DNA of 57,078 bases from Enterococcus sp. BWB1-3 (GCF_016745275.1 NZ_JADOEP010000026.1:1-57078); one strand, 5' to 3'; counted from the first letter of the stretch, positions 9,227 to 19,995 are shown. Numbers and translations: made by a program. Notes: generated by a model not told the origin, from the letters alone.

Positions 9227-11179
9227 ATGCGTGATAAGTGTTGGCTGCGAAAAAAAATAATGGATTCAACATTGACATCTTTTAAAATAGAAAGTAAAGA
9301 CAAAATAACTGAAACAATTATTTATGAAATGAATGAATTGTTTCCAAACTGTAAACGAAGTGATCATCCGTCAGCTTCATTACAGTTTCAGTTGATAACG
9401 GACAACGCATTAGGCACAGAAGGATTTGAGATTTTAAGAAAAGAGAAGAGTCTCATCATTCAAGGAAATACAACGAAAGGATTGTTATATGGATTGTTTC
9501 GTCTGTATCAAGAATTCCTTGGAGGAAGTCGTTTAGATAAAGGGATTCGCTCAGTTCCAGATCAAGCGATTCGAATGCTGAATCATTGGGATAATTTTGA
9601 TGGTTCAGTTGAACGTGGTTATGCTGGGAGATCCATCTTTTATGAGGATAATCAGTTCCGAAAGAATTTTGATACACTTCGAGAGTATGGACGACTTTTA
9701 GCATCAATTGGAATTAATGCGATATCTATTAATAATGTGAATGTCCATAAACGAGAAACTTATTTTATCACAGAAACACATTTAAGTGATATTAAAGAGA
9801 TTGCTGATATTTTTCAGCAATATGGAATAAGTACGTATTTAAGTGTCAATTTTGCTGCACCGATCACAATTGGCGGCTTAAAGACTGCGGACCCTGTAGA
9901 TAAAGCAGTTGAGAAGTTTTGGAAAGATACAGCACGTAGTATTTACTCCATTATTCCAGACTTCGGCGGATTTGTTGTGAAAGCGGATTCCGAAGGGGAG
10001 CCGGGACCATTTGTTTATGGTCGTGATCATGATGATGGTGCGAATATGTTGGCGCGTGCATTGAAACCTTATGGGGGCTTAGTTATTTGGCGTTGCTTTG
10101 TTTACAATTGTCTGCAGGACTGGCGTGATCGAAGTATTGACCGAGCTAAAGCAGCATATGATAACTTTATGAAGCTTGATGGAAAATTTGAGAGTAATGT
10201 CATTTTACAGATTAAAAATGGCCCCATTGACTTTCAAGTTCGAGAACCTGTTTCTCCGCTTTTTGGTGCATTAAAACAGACTAATCAAATTTTAGAGTTT
10301 CAGGTTACGCAGGAGTATACAGGCCAGCAGAAGCATCTTTGCTATTTATTGCCGATGTGGAAAGAAGTGCTTGATTTTGATACGAAATATCCGGTAAAAC
10401 ATTCGTTTGTTAAGAATATTTTATGTAATCAATCACCAAATACGAAATATTCTGGTGTTGCAGCTGTAGTGAATGTTGGCATAGATGATAATTGGACAGG
10501 ACACAAATTGGCACAAGCAAATCTTTTTGGTTACGGTCGATTGATTTGGGATAATCAGCTTTCTTCTGAAACAATTGCAGATGAATGGTTGTCGTTGACA
10601 TTTGATCTGGATACTGCCAAACAAGAAATGCTGGCAGACATTCTACTGACTTCATATCAAACATATGAAAATTACACAGCACCACTAGGTATCGGATTTA
10701 TGGTCCGCCCAAATCATCATTATGGACCTGATGTTGATGGTTATGAATATGATCGATGGGGAACCTATCACTTTGCTGATCGTAATGGTATTGGGGTCAA
10801 TCGTACATTAAAAGATGGAACCGGATACACACGCCAATACTCAGATAAACGATTTGAAGAATATGAAGATCTTGCTGCTTGCCCGGATGAGCTGGCACTG
10901 TTTTTCCATCATTTGCCATATGAACATGTTCTTCAAAGCGGCAAAACAGTTATTCAGCATATCTATGATACGCATTTTGAAGGCTATGAAAAAGTAGAGG
11001 AGTATATCAGAGTTTGGGAGCAGCTAAAACCTCATTTGGATGAAGCCAGCTATCAAAATGTTGCAGAGCGGCTGCAGGAGCAAAAGCGTTCGGCACGTGA
11101 CTGGAAGGATCAAATTAACACTTATTTTTATCGTAAAAGCGGAGTACCGGATGATTTTAACCGGCAGATTTATTCTTAG
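9227..11179 (+). CDS. aguA: Alpha-glucuronidase, GH67
   Basis: This 650-aa enzyme lacks a signal peptide and should act in the cytoplasm, removing 4-O-methylglucuronic acid from the non-reducing end of imported aldouronic acids. GH67 hallmarks are '[19 protein letters not shown]', '[19 protein letters not shown]' and '[18 protein letters not shown]'. D335 and E363 fall at the spacing of the catalytic acid pair known from this family, and the E at about 256 or 258 matches the third conserved acid. The ATG at 9227 has GGAAGG at 9211-9216. An extended frame to 9170 would start inside the dispersed repeat and is rejected. It is co-directional with the esterase 12 nt downstream. Confidence 0.95.
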   Translation: MRDKCWLRKKIMDSTLTSFKIESKDKITETIIYEMNELFPNCKRSDHPSASLQFQLITDNALGTEGFEILRKEKSLIIQGNTTKGLLYGLFRLYQEFLGGSRLDKGIRSVPDQAIRMLNHWDNFDGSVERGYAGRSIFYEDNQFRKNFDTLREYGRLLASIGINAISINNVNVHKRETYFITETHLSDIKEIADIFQQYGISTYLSVNFAAPITIGGLKTADPVDKAVEKFWKDTARSIYSIIPDFGGFVVKADSEGEPGPFVYGRDHDDGANMLARALKPYGGLVIWRCFVYNCLQDWRDRSIDRAKAAYDNFMKLDGKFESNVILQIKNGPIDFQVREPVSPLFGALKQTNQILEFQVTQEYTGQQKHLCYLLPMWKEVLDFDTKYPVKHSFVKNILCNQSPNTKYSGVAAVVNVGIDDNWTGHKLAQANLFGYGRLIWDNQLSSETIADEWLSLTFDLDTAKQEMLADILLTSYQTYENYTAPLGIGFMVRPNHHYGPDVDGYEYDRWGTYHFADRNGIGVNRTLKDGTGYTRQYSDKRFEEYEDLAACPDELALFFHHLPYEHVLQSGKTVIQHIYDTHFEGYEKVEEYIRVWEQLKPHLDEASYQNVAERLQEQKRSARDWKDQINTYFYRKSGVPDDFNRQIYS

Positions 11180-11191
11180 AGAGGTTTATGT

Positions 11192-12358
11192 ATGAAGTGG
11201 TCAAATGTCTGGAGCTACACTCAGCAGGATTATCGCTCATGGCCGTCAGAAATCGAGAATCAATTACAAGTCATACGTATTCGCTCAAATCATCATACAA
11301 AGAGTTTGAAGCTTCGTTTTTCTAATGAATACGGACAAGAAAATCTAATTTTAGAGCGGGTAAGCATTTGCCAAGTAGATTCAAAAACCTTGAAACGCGG
11401 GGAAAGAAAAATAGTTACAGTTAACTGTCAGGAAAAGATTTCTATTTTTCCAGCTGCTCAGTTAATTAGTGATGAAATTCAACTGGAGCTTAATCCAGGC
11501 ACCATCCTTGAAATTGAGACGGTTGTTAAAGAGAGAACAATTTTACGGAGCGGAACGGTATCTTATTCCAGAAGAGAACTGGCAGTTTCTAATTACCGGC
11601 TGAAAGACGGTAAAAAAGAATATGTTGAACAACAAACGCTTTTCCGAATGGTGAAAGAAAATGAGCGAATGTTTTATATTTATGGAATTAGCGGACTCGA
11701 TTTTTTGGTGGAAGATACAGCAAAGACAATTGTTGCTTTTGGTGATTCGCTGACTCAGCAGGGTTTTTGGGTGGATGCTCTTAAAACACGCTTTTTTCGG
11801 TCCGGCATGCATGAGCTTGCAGTATTGAATCGAGGAATTGGCGGAAGTCGTGTTCTCAAGGGACAAAATCCGGAAAACGATAGATATACACGTCATGGGA
11901 ACGCTGGACTTTTTAGATTTGAAAGAGAAGTGTTTATGTATGGAGCAGTGGATGTCGTGATCTGTCTTCATGGAATTAATGACATCATCTCCCGACATGA
12001 TGGAACAGGAGAATATTCTTATACCTTGGAAGAACTGAAAAGTGGAATAGGTCAATATGCGGCTTTTGCTCATCAGCATGGAGCTAAGGTAATCGTTGGG
12101 ACATTAACACCGCTGGGCCAGTCACTGTTTTACAGTGATGATCTTGAAAAAGAACGACAAAAAATAAATACATGGATTCGACGAAATAAAGATTTTGATG
12201 GCATTGCAGATTTTGATTTTGCAGTGATGGATTTGGAACAAAATCATAGGCTCCAACTGACTTTTGATAGTGGTGATGGTCTTCATTTATCTGATCTGGG
12301 TGGACAGAAACTAGCTGAAACAATAGATTTATCTTATATCAATTCAATTATTAAATAA
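11192..12358 (+). CDS. SGNH/GDSL hydrolase, likely acetyl-xylooligosaccharide esterase
   Basis: This 388-aa protein has a beta-rich N-terminal domain (about 1-175) followed by an SGNH hydrolase domain. Visible blocks are 'VAFGDSLTQQGFW' with the nucleophile S186, 'NRGIGGSRVL' (Gly block), 'LHGINDIIS' (Asn block) and 'DGLHLSDLGG' with D362 and H365. There is no signal peptide, so it should act on imported substrate. It starts 12 nt after the glucuronidase stop with GAGG at 11181-11184. The family includes deacetylases of acetylated xylo-oligosaccharides; that substrate is inferred from its place between a glucuronidase and an oligosaccharide importer. Confidence 0.85.
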   Translation: MKWSNVWSYTQQDYRSWPSEIENQLQVIRIRSNHHTKSLKLRFSNEYGQENLILERVSICQVDSKTLKRGERKIVTVNCQEKISIFPAAQLISDEIQLELNPGTILEIETVVKERTILRSGTVSYSRRELAVSNYRLKDGKKEYVEQQTLFRMVKENERMFYIYGISGLDFLVEDTAKTIVAFGDSLTQQGFWVDALKTRFFRSGMHELAVLNRGIGGSRVLKGQNPENDRYTRHGNAGLFRFEREVFMYGAVDVVICLHGINDIISRHDGTGEYSYTLEELKSGIGQYAAFAHQHGAKVIVGTLTPLGQSLFYSDDLEKERQKINTWIRRNKDFDGIADFDFAVMDLEQNHRLQLTFDSGDGLHLSDLGGQKLAETIDLSYINSIIK

Positions 12359-12376
12359 TGAAAAGGAGTAAATAAA

Positions 12377-13702
12377 ATGAGAAGATGGCAAAAAAGAGTA
12401 CTTACGGTTATTTCATTGCTTTCAGTTGCTGTACTTGCAACAGGCTGTAATGCAGGGAAAAAAAAGGCAGATACGGAAAAAAAAGAAGGAGCAATTGAAA
12501 TCAGTTTCAGCTGGTGGGGAAATGATGACCGGCATAAGGCAACTCAAGATATGATTGCAAATTTTGAGAAGGAACATCCTGACATCACCGTTAAAGGAGA
12601 ACCAAGCGGATTTGGCGATTTAGATCAAGTATTTACAACACGTTATGCAGGAAATACTTTAGCAGATATTACTACGCTGATGTATAACTGGGTACCTCAA
12701 TTTGGGCAAAATGACGGATTTTATGATTTAAGCACAATTGATAGTCTGGATTTATCAACATATGACGAAGAATTTTTGAAGTTTGGGCAAGTGGACGGCA
12801 AGCAAGTCGCTGTACCTTATGGAGAAAATACACTTGTGATGTATCTTAATAAGTCTGCATATGAGCGTAATGGTATTGATATTGAGACGCTTAAAACATG
12901 GGATGACTATGCCGAGGCAGCAAAAAAACTACCTGAAGGATCATTTTGTATTGCTTCGCCAACCTGGCGTTTCCCTGTAACGGTCTGGCTGCAGCAAAAA
13001 ACAGGAAAAGCTGAATTTGATGAAAAAGGGAATATGAATTGGACAGAGCAGGATTATCTGGATGCTATGACTTGGTATAAAGAAATGGCTGATGCTCGTG
13101 TGTTTGTTTCCCGCAAAGATTATCTTGAAAATGTTGGAACTGAGCCTGTCTCTTTAGCTACAAATAAAAAATGGTTAGAGGGCGAATACGGCGGCGGTAT
13201 TGGTTGGAATGCTGGTATTACATCAGATTATGAATCCTTGAAAGAGATTGGTGATGAACTGGTGATTGTTGATTATCCGATTGCCGAAGGCGGCAAAGAA
13301 GTAAATCTGTTATCAAAACCTTCTCTGCTGTTTTCAGTGAAAAAGGATGAAGAGAATCCTGAAGAGGTCGGAATATTCTTGAATGATTTTCTTAATGGAA
13401 AAAAAGCAAATGAAATTTTAGGCTTATCACGCGGGGTTCCGGCATCTAAAGCAGCAGTTGAAGAATTAATTGCAGATGGTCAATTAACTGGTTTTATGAA
13501 AGATGGTTACGAGTATGCACAGGAAGCTGTGAAAATCAGCGAAACACCTTTCTACGAAGATGGTACATTGACTACAATCTATACAAATGAGATTGAGGCA
13601 GTAGAGCTTGGAAAAACAGATTTAAAGACCGCTGCTAATAATGTGTATACGAAAACGAAAGAGCAAGCAGCTAAACTTGCTAAAGACTATAAACTGCAAT
13701 AA
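12377..13702 (+). CDS. Oligosaccharide-binding lipoprotein, CUT1 family 1
   Basis: This 441-aa extracellular solute-binding protein has the signal peptide and lipobox 'VAVLATGC' near residues 17-24, then the family 1 fold with 'ISFSWWGNDDRHKATQDMI' and 'DIITTLMYNWVP'-like and 'NKSAYERNGI' segments. It should capture xylo-oligosaccharides or aldouronates. AAGGAG at 12362-12367 precedes the ATG. It is separated from its permeases by 380 bp of repeat sequence, which may lower permease expression or require a second promoter. Confidence 0.9.
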   Translation: MRRWQKRVLTVISLLSVAVLATGCNAGKKKADTEKKEGAIEISFSWWGNDDRHKATQDMIANFEKEHPDITVKGEPSGFGDLDQVFTTRYAGNTLADITTLMYNWVPQFGQNDGFYDLSTIDSLDLSTYDEEFLKFGQVDGKQVAVPYGENTLVMYLNKSAYERNGIDIETLKTWDDYAEAAKKLPEGSFCIASPTWRFPVTVWLQQKTGKAEFDEKGNMNWTEQDYLDAMTWYKEMADARVFVSRKDYLENVGTEPVSLATNKKWLEGEYGGGIGWNAGITSDYESLKEIGDELVIVDYPIAEGGKEVNLLSKPSLLFSVKKDEENPEEVGIFLNDFLNGKKANEILGLSRGVPASKAAVEELIADGQLTGFMKDGYEYAQEAVKISETPFYEDGTLTTIYTNEIEAVELGKTDLKTAANNVYTKTKEQAAKLAKDYKLQ

Positions 13703-13720
13703 TTAAGTACAAGAAGAAAC

Positions 13721-14034
13721 GAGGTTGGGACAAAAGCGATCAGCTCCGAGAATTAAGAAGGAATATCCGAAAATTGTCAAGGAACACTATTCATAGAATG
13801 AATAGCTGTGAATTGATACACTACGCTGTGCTTCGATCACATCAACTTCTACGTATGAAACATACTAGAGTTGAAGGACCTGGAGTTTCTCATATTTTTA
13901 GGATAGTTCGGCTTAATTCCGAAGGAGTTGCTCCTGCGGTTACTTGTCGCAAAAAGAATTTTTGCTTTTGTACCACCGTTTATTCGGGGTTAGATAGGAA
14001 GAAAGTTTGAAATTTTATTTCTGTCCCACTCTCG
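13721..14034. repeat. Dispersed GGGACA-type repeat, copy 3 (314 bp)
   Basis: The element runs from GAGGTTGGGACAAAAG (13721) to ATTTCTGTCCCACTCTCG (ending 14034), so its ends are inverted. Its last 64 bp (13971-14034) recur in reverse complement at 38327-38391 with about ten differences. It lies between a binding protein and its two permeases. A short open frame inside (13774-14010) has no ribosome site and is not a gene. Confidence 0.65.
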
Positions 14035-14082
14035 TTATATACAAATCTTTTTGAATCTCATAATATTGAAAGGAGTGCAAGT

Positions 14083-14967
14083 ATGAAAAGGAAAAAAACG
14101 GGATTGCTCTATATAACACCTTGGCTGATTGGTTTTTTAATATTAACCATTTGGCCTATTATTTCTTCATTTTATTATGCATTAACTGATTATTCTCTTG
14201 CCAGAGTTGGACAAACACCTGAATTTTTAGGATTACAAAATTATATCAATCTATTCAGGGATCAAACCTTCATTGAATCATTGAAGGCTACGTTAATTTA
14301 TACTGTTTTTACTGTACCATTCCAGTTAGGGTTCGCATTATTTGTTGCGTTTATTTTAAACTTCAAATTGAAAGGAATTAATTTTTATCGAACAGCATAT
14401 TATATTCCTTCGATTTTAGGTGGAAATATTGCGATAGGAGTTCTTTGGCGATCTATGTTTCAACCTAAAGGACTGGTGAATATATTTTTAGGAACATTCG
14501 GTGTTCAGCCGATTGACTGGTTATCCACTCCTACGGGGGCAATGACGGTGTTGATTATTTTAAAAATTTGGCAATTTGGTTCCTCCATGCTGATTTTTTT
14601 AGCTGCGTTAAAGGAAATTCCTCAGGACTTATATGAATCAGCAGGACTTGATGGGGCTTCAAAATTTACTCAGTTCTATAAAATAACCATGCCGCTAATT
14701 ACCCCAACTATTTTTTTCAACTTGGTCATGCAATTGAATAATGCATTTCAAGAATTTAATGGTCCATTTATTGTTACTGGGAGAGGACCTCTTAATTCAA
14801 CCTATCTTACATCAATGTTCATTTATGATAAAGCCTTTAAAGAATTTGATATGGGATATGCAAGTGCTGCTAGTTGGGTCCTATTTGCACTCATTGTTTG
14901 CTCAACGATCATTGTATTCGCCAGTCAAAAGAAATGGGTCTATTACTCTGATGGAGGTGGAAAATAA
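14083..14967 (+). CDS. Sugar ABC transporter permease, CUT1 (MalF/UgpA type)
   Basis: This 294-aa integral membrane protein has six predicted helices, starting with 'LLYITPWLIGFLILTIWPII'. The cytoplasmic EAA loop is visible as 'EIPQDLYESAGLDGASKFTQ' near residues 187-206, where the ATPase docks. It overlaps nothing but directly abuts the second permease. GAAAGGAG at 14068-14075 gives the start. No ATPase gene occurs beside it, so a shared MsmK/UgpC-type ATPase elsewhere is presumably used. Confidence 0.93.
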   Translation: MKRKKTGLLYITPWLIGFLILTIWPIISSFYYALTDYSLARVGQTPEFLGLQNYINLFRDQTFIESLKATLIYTVFTVPFQLGFALFVAFILNFKLKGINFYRTAYYIPSILGGNIAIGVLWRSMFQPKGLVNIFLGTFGVQPIDWLSTPTGAMTVLIILKIWQFGSSMLIFLAALKEIPQDLYESAGLDGASKFTQFYKITMPLITPTIFFNLVMQLNNAFQEFNGPFIVTGRGPLNSTYLTSMFIYDKAFKEFDMGYASAASWVLFALIVCSTIIVFASQKKWVYYSDGGGK

Positions 14968-15843
14968 ATGGAGGTTACACCAAGTTTAGCAGAAAAGAAA
15001 CGGGCGCAGAAACAGCTGATACAATCAATTGTCAGGTATGTTATTTTGACAACAGTAGCAATTGTCATGTTATATCCGATTCTTTGGATGATCGGGGCTA
15101 CTTTTAAAACGAATAATGAAATATTTACTTCAATTGGATTTATTCCCAGAAGAATAGATTTCCAGGCATACATTGATGGATGGAACACAAAAGGGGATTA
15201 TACCTTCACTTTATATTTTATCAATACATTTAAATATGTTATTCCTAAAATTTTGTTTACGTTGATCTCTGCAACAGTTACAGCCTATGGTTTTGCACGG
15301 TTTGATTTTCCTTTTAAAAAAGTTTTGTTTTCATTGTTGATGGCAACGATGTTTTTACCACAAGTAGTTACACGAATTCCTTTATATTTGTTTTGGAAAA
15401 ATCTTGGCATGCTGGATACATACATTCCGCTTATTGCAAATTCATTTTTTGGACAAGAGCCATTTTTTGTTTTTATGATGATCCAGTTTTTCCGCTCAAT
15501 TCCAAGGGATTTAGATGAAGCAGCGACTGTTGATGGCTGTAATTCTTTTGATATTCTTTGGCGAATATTAGTTCCGGCATTAAAACCAGCATTAATATCC
15601 TGTGTTATTTTTCAGTTTGTCTGGACGTTTAGTGATTTTCTTGGTCCTTTAATTTATATTACTTCTCAGGATAAGTACCCAGTATCGCTTGCTTTAAAAC
15701 TAAATGTTGATCCATCAACGAATACGCCATGGAATCAGGTGTTTGCAATGTCTCTTATTTCATTATTGCCGGCAATTATCTTATTCTTCAGTGCACAGAA
15801 ATATTTTGTTGAAGGTGTTACTTCGTCTGGAATTAAAGGATAG
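14968..15843 (+). CDS. Sugar ABC transporter permease, CUT1 (MalG/UgpE type)
   Basis: The partner permease (291 aa, six helices) begins on the base after the stop of the first permease, with GGAGGTGG upstream inside that gene. Its EAA loop reads 'SIPRDLDEAATVDGCNSFDI' near residues 175-194. The end 'YFVEGVTSSGIKG' is typical of this subfamily ('FV.GLT.GAVKG'). The pair would form the membrane pore for the oligosaccharide importer. Confidence 0.93.
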   Translation: MEVTPSLAEKKRAQKQLIQSIVRYVILTTVAIVMLYPILWMIGATFKTNNEIFTSIGFIPRRIDFQAYIDGWNTKGDYTFTLYFINTFKYVIPKILFTLISATVTAYGFARFDFPFKKVLFSLLMATMFLPQVVTRIPLYLFWKNLGMLDTYIPLIANSFFGQEPFFVFMMIQFFRSIPRDLDEAATVDGCNSFDILWRILVPALKPALISCVIFQFVWTFSDFLGPLIYITSQDKYPVSLALKLNVDPSTNTPWNQVFAMSLISLLPAIILFFSAQKYFVEGVTSSGIKG

Positions 15844-15854
15844 GAGATAAATCA

Positions 15855-16538
15855 ATGTTTAATCATCAGTTTGATTTTATTACTGATTGGACCGTTTCAG
15901 CTGTTCAATTCAGTTATCGATTATTGGTTCAGAACACGTATTTCATACTCTCGAATAGCTTATTTTTAATTCTGTTGCTGTTTCTTCGTTTGACGATGAA
16001 TAATTTTGTTTTTTTCATTGTTCCAATCTTTTTTTTGTTAGCTAGTTTTTCTGCTCAGTTTAAATCTATTCAAGAAAGCAAAGAGGACACAATTTCAATT
16101 GGAAGATACATCTCTTTGTATAAAGAAGTTTTAAAAAATGGTTGGCAAACTTTCTTGGTCTATACATTTTTTATCGTACTCATAGTGCTGGATCTGAGGA
16201 TATTATTTGTTGCAAATTTAACAATGATGATGTATTTGTTGATCATTGTAGGCTGCTTCTTATTAAGCAGCATGTTCTTTGTCTTAGTTATTTCAACAGA
16301 TACACGGGTAAAAGCAATTTCTTTAAAGCGAAGATTGGTCTGGTCATTGTTTATCAGCTGCCGATTGCCTCTGGTAACGTTAGTGAATTTTCTTTATGTA
16401 CTGCTGGCTATTTTTTTCCTTCAAAACTTTTCATTGGCTTATCTATGTTTTTTAGGAGGAGCAGTAAACTATTATGTGTATTTAAATGTGAATCGACGCT
16501 TTTCAATAGACTTGTTTTTTGAACAAATGAATCGATAG
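15855..16538 (+). CDS. DUF624 (YesL-type) membrane protein
   Basis: This 227-aa protein has about five to six hydrophobic segments and the DUF624 layout: a long first helix region with 'FILSNSLFLILLLFLRLT', a middle 'RYISLYKEVLKNGWQTFLVY' and C-terminal 'AVNYYVYLNVNRRF'. Members occur next to CUT1 oligosaccharide importers in many Gram-positives, where their exact role is not settled. It starts 11 nt after the permease gene with an AGGAG site. Confidence 0.75.
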   Translation: MFNHQFDFITDWTVSAVQFSYRLLVQNTYFILSNSLFLILLLFLRLTMNNFVFFIVPIFFLLASFSAQFKSIQESKEDTISIGRYISLYKEVLKNGWQTFLVYTFFIVLIVLDLRILFVANLTMMMYLLIIVGCFLLSSMFFVLVISTDTRVKAISLKRRLVWSLFISCRLPLVTLVNFLYVLLAIFFLQNFSLAYLCFLGGAVNYYVYLNVNRRFSIDLFFEQMNR

Positions 16539-16795
16539 CAGAAGCAGGGCACACAAAAGTTGAACTTGTTTTAACTGGTGCTGACGGGCGTGGTTTTTAG
16601 TCTGGGAAAAACAGATTTTTGTAATTTCAAAGGTGATCCGTGCTGAAGTTGGATTGGTTTTCAATAAGTTCAAATTGAAAAACAACGCTGTTTATTCGGA
16701 TTTTAATAAGGTTGACGTACTGTCAATGTCTCTGAGTAATTGAGTTTTTAACGAAAGTATTTGTCGGAAGAAAGGGGAGAAGGAGTACGTCTGTT

Positions 16796-18214
16796 ATGTT
16801 TATTCATCATGATTTTTTATTGCAAACAGAATTAGCAAAAAAGCTTTATCATGAAAGTGCTGAACATCTGCCGATTATTGATTATCATTGTCATTTGGAG
16901 CCTCAAATGATTGCAGAAAATACAAGGTTTCTTTCAATTACAGAATTATGGTTAGGTGGAGATCATTATAAGTGGCGCGCCATGCGCGCTTGCGGAATCG
17001 ACGAGAGGTATATCACAGGAGACAGCAGCGACTGGGAAAAATTCCAAGCGTGGGCTCAGACAGTGGAGCGTTTGTTAGGCAATGCATTATATCATTGGAC
17101 CCATTTGGAATTGAAGCAGTATTTTGGTATTACAGAGCTTTTAAATACACGAACAGCCGAACAGATATACAACAGTTGCAATGAGTATCTGGCTGCTCAT
17201 GAAGTCACTGCGCAGTCTTTAATTATAGAGTCAAATGTTCAATATATTGGAACGACAGATGATATTTTAAGCGACTTGAGTTTTCATCAAGTAATTGCTG
17301 CATCCGATCTTCCTTGTACGGTAGCGCCAAGCTTTCGACCAGATCCGATCCTTGGGATTGAGAAAGCCGGATTTTCAAAATATATTCATAGGATAGACAA
17401 ACAAACAAAGACACAGCTGACGACTTTTGAGGCAGTGGTGAAGTTTTTAGAAAAAAGGATTGACTATTTCCATAAGCATGGAGGCACGATTAGTGATCAT
17501 GGGTTTACAGCATTCGTCTATGCTGAAGCAAGTGAGGAGGAACTGGATGCTATTTTGCAAAAAGCCTTGGCTGATCTGCCGTTATCTACCCTTGAAATTG
17601 CTCAATGGCAAGGACAGTTGCTGCATGCCTTAGGGAAAATCTATCATCGCTATGGTTGGGTCATGCAGCTGCATTTTGGGGCAGTACGTAGTGCAAATAC
17701 CCGATTGTTTAATAGGGCAGGTCCAGATAGTGGCGGAGATTCTATTTATGATCAAGCGGAGCTTGCATGCCCATTAAACCAATTGTTGGACAGTCTGGAT
17801 AAAACGAATCAACTGCCTAAAACAATTTTATATAATTTAAACCCCAATCAAAACGACCTTATTGCTGCAACAGCTGCTAATTTTCAAATGAATGATCATG
17901 GCATAAAAAGTCGAGTACAGTTTGGAGCTGGCTGGTGGTTTAATGACACCTATCGAGGAATGATCAATCAAATGGAGGCTTTGGCTGATGGAGGCATTCT
18001 AATGAACTTTCTTGGGATGCTGACGGATTCAAGAAGTTTCTTAAGCTATTCTCGGCATCATTATTTTCGGCGGATTTTAGCCAATTATTTAGCTGAAAAG
18101 GTTGAAGCAGGTATTTACCCAAATGATTATCATTTATTAACTCAAATGATTCAGGAAATTAGTTTTCTGAATGCAGAGACCTATTTTAATTTAAGAAAAC
18201 GGATTGAAGACTGA
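16796..18214 (+). CDS. uxaC: Glucuronate isomerase
   Basis: This 472-aa cytoplasmic enzyme isomerises D-glucuronate to D-fructuronate (and galacturonate to tagaturonate). The family is unmistakable: 'LPIIDYHCHLEPQMIAENTRF' region with the metal-binding HxH, 'YKWRAMRACGID', 'HGGTISDHGF' and 'GWVMQLHFGAVRSANTRLF'. Length is normal. AAGGAG at 16780-16785 places the ATG at 16796. It processes the glucuronate freed by the GH67 enzyme upstream; the next enzymes (fructuronate reductase, mannonate dehydratase, KDG kinase and aldolase) are not in the window. Confidence 0.95.
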   Translation: MFIHHDFLLQTELAKKLYHESAEHLPIIDYHCHLEPQMIAENTRFLSITELWLGGDHYKWRAMRACGIDERYITGDSSDWEKFQAWAQTVERLLGNALYHWTHLELKQYFGITELLNTRTAEQIYNSCNEYLAAHEVTAQSLIIESNVQYIGTTDDILSDLSFHQVIAASDLPCTVAPSFRPDPILGIEKAGFSKYIHRIDKQTKTQLTTFEAVVKFLEKRIDYFHKHGGTISDHGFTAFVYAEASEEELDAILQKALADLPLSTLEIAQWQGQLLHALGKIYHRYGWVMQLHFGAVRSANTRLFNRAGPDSGGDSIYDQAELACPLNQLLDSLDKTNQLPKTILYNLNPNQNDLIAATAANFQMNDHGIKSRVQFGAGWWFNDTYRGMINQMEALADGGILMNFLGMLTDSRSFLSYSRHHYFRRILANYLAEKVEAGIYPNDYHLLTQMIQEISFLNAETYFNLRKRIED

Positions 18215-18455
18215 ATGGAATTACTAAGATAGATGTATAAAAGTAGTAGTATGGGTTCTGGAAGAGTACCCGGAAATAGTTTGGGAGATTTAGGAGACAC
18301 CACTTAACGTGTTAAAATACTTGAATTTCACCACCTTCATAGGAAAAAAATACAATAATAAAAAATATAAAGCTCAGCTGAATGTGCAGAGTTACCCTTA
18401 GAGGCTTAAAAAGTGAAGGCTTTATAAAAAAATAAACATAGAGAAGGAGAGCCAA

Positions 18456-19952
18456 ATGAGTTACGTACTAGGATTAGATTTAGGAACCAGTTCTATTAAA
18501 GGATTGTTAATGAATAAAGCAGGTCAGATAGTGACTTCAAAGGTGTGTGGTTATCCTTTGGAAACACCTAAACTGGGCTATAGTGAACAGGATCCAAAAT
18601 GTTGGTTGGAAGCAACAAAGAGTGTTTTACAGGAAATGCTGCATGAGGTGCCTGATATGGCTGAAAAGCTGGAAGGAATCAGCTTTTCAGGACAAATGCA
18701 CAGCTTGGTTTTAGTTGACGGGGCAGGTGAGGTCCTACGAAATGCCATTTTGTGGAATGATGTTCGAACAACAGAACAATGTCGGAAGATTATGACGAAA
18801 ATGGGAGAAAAGGTTCTTAAAATCACAAAAAATATTGCTTTAGAAGGATTTACATTGCCAAAAATTCTTTGGGTTCAGGAAAATGAACCGGATATTTGGG
18901 CAAAGGCGAAAAAATTTATGCTGCCGAAGGATTATCTTGCTTATTATTTAACTGGGGCGATTCAAATGGATTATTCAGATGCAGCCGGTACTCTTTTACT
19001 GGATATTGAATCCAAAAATTGGTCAGAAGAAATGATGACTGCTTTCGGCTTATCTGCAGACTTTATGCCCGCTCTTATTTCTTCATCGGGCTTTCGAGGA
19101 AAGCTGTTGCCGGAGCTTCAAGAAACCTTTGGATTTAAGCAAGAGGTTAAAATTTTTGGCGGTGGAGCGGACAATGCTTGTGCAGCACTTGGTGCAGGAA
19201 TTGTATCAGAGAATATCGGAATGGCCTCAATTGGTACTTCAGGTGTGTTTTTAAGCTATGAAAAGAATGCCGAAAAAGATTATCAGGGTAAGCTTCATTT
19301 ATTCAACCATGTGATTGAGAATGCCTGCTACTCGATGGGTGTTACGTTAGCAGCAGGTGATAGCTTAAATTGGTTCAAAACAACATTTGCACCTGAGCTT
19401 TCGTTTGATGAACTTTTAAAGGAAGTTGATACTGTTGTGCCCGGGAGTGATGGCTTGCTGTTTACCCCATATATTGTTGGTGAGCGAACGCCGCATGTGG
19501 ATAGTAAGATTCGCGGTAGTTTTATTGGCATTGACACCCACCATCAGTTGAAGCATTTTGCCCGTAGTGTTTTGGAGGGAATCACGTTCTCTCTACGTGA
19601 TTCACAGAAGTTGATGGAGCATGTTGCAGGTAAAAACTTTACCAAAATTGTTTCTGTTGGCGGCGGGGCTAAAAATAAAGCTTGGTTGCAAATGCAGGCA
19701 GATGTCTTTAATACAACGGTTGTAAATCTAACTGCTGAACAAGGTCCCGGACTGGGCGCTGCAATGTTGGCAGCACTAGGCTGTAATTGGTTTGATACAG
19801 CGGAAGAGTGTGCAGCTGCTTTTGTTCACTATAAGGATGAATATCAGCCAATTCCAGAAAATGTTCAAAAATACAAGAAAGTCTATGCTATTTATAAGGA
19901 TGTTTATAATGCAACAGCCGATTTAACGCATCGTTTACAGACAATCTTATAA
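18456..19952 (+). CDS. xylB: Xylulokinase
   Basis: This 498-aa FGGY kinase phosphorylates D-xylulose to xylulose-5-phosphate. It shows the N-terminal ATP loop 'LGLDLGTSSIKGLLM', the substrate motif 'FSGQMHSLVLVD', 'AILWNDVRTTEQC', and C-terminal FGGY signature segments 'VGERTPHVDSKIRGSF' and 'SVGGGAKNKAWLQMQADVF'. GGAG precedes the ATG at 18456. It completes the xylose pathway begun by xylA, though it is not transcribed together with it. Confidence 0.95.
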   Translation: MSYVLGLDLGTSSIKGLLMNKAGQIVTSKVCGYPLETPKLGYSEQDPKCWLEATKSVLQEMLHEVPDMAEKLEGISFSGQMHSLVLVDGAGEVLRNAILWNDVRTTEQCRKIMTKMGEKVLKITKNIALEGFTLPKILWVQENEPDIWAKAKKFMLPKDYLAYYLTGAIQMDYSDAAGTLLLDIESKNWSEEMMTAFGLSADFMPALISSSGFRGKLLPELQETFGFKQEVKIFGGGADNACAALGAGIVSENIGMASIGTSGVFLSYEKNAEKDYQGKLHLFNHVIENACYSMGVTLAAGDSLNWFKTTFAPELSFDELLKEVDTVVPGSDGLLFTPYIVGERTPHVDSKIRGSFIGIDTHHQLKHFARSVLEGITFSLRDSQKLMEHVAGKNFTKIVSVGGGAKNKAWLQMQADVFNTTVVNLTAEQGPGLGAAMLAALGCNWFDTAEECAAAFVHYKDEYQPIPENVQKYKKVYAIYKDVYNATADLTHRLQTIL

Positions 19953-19995
19953 TATTTTTAAATGAATAAATAAAATTTTTGAAGAAGCTGTTCAC

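Noticed and set aside
13774-14010. Open frame of 78 codons between binding protein and permease
   Set aside because: It lies wholly within a dispersed repeat, has no ribosome site and resembles no protein.
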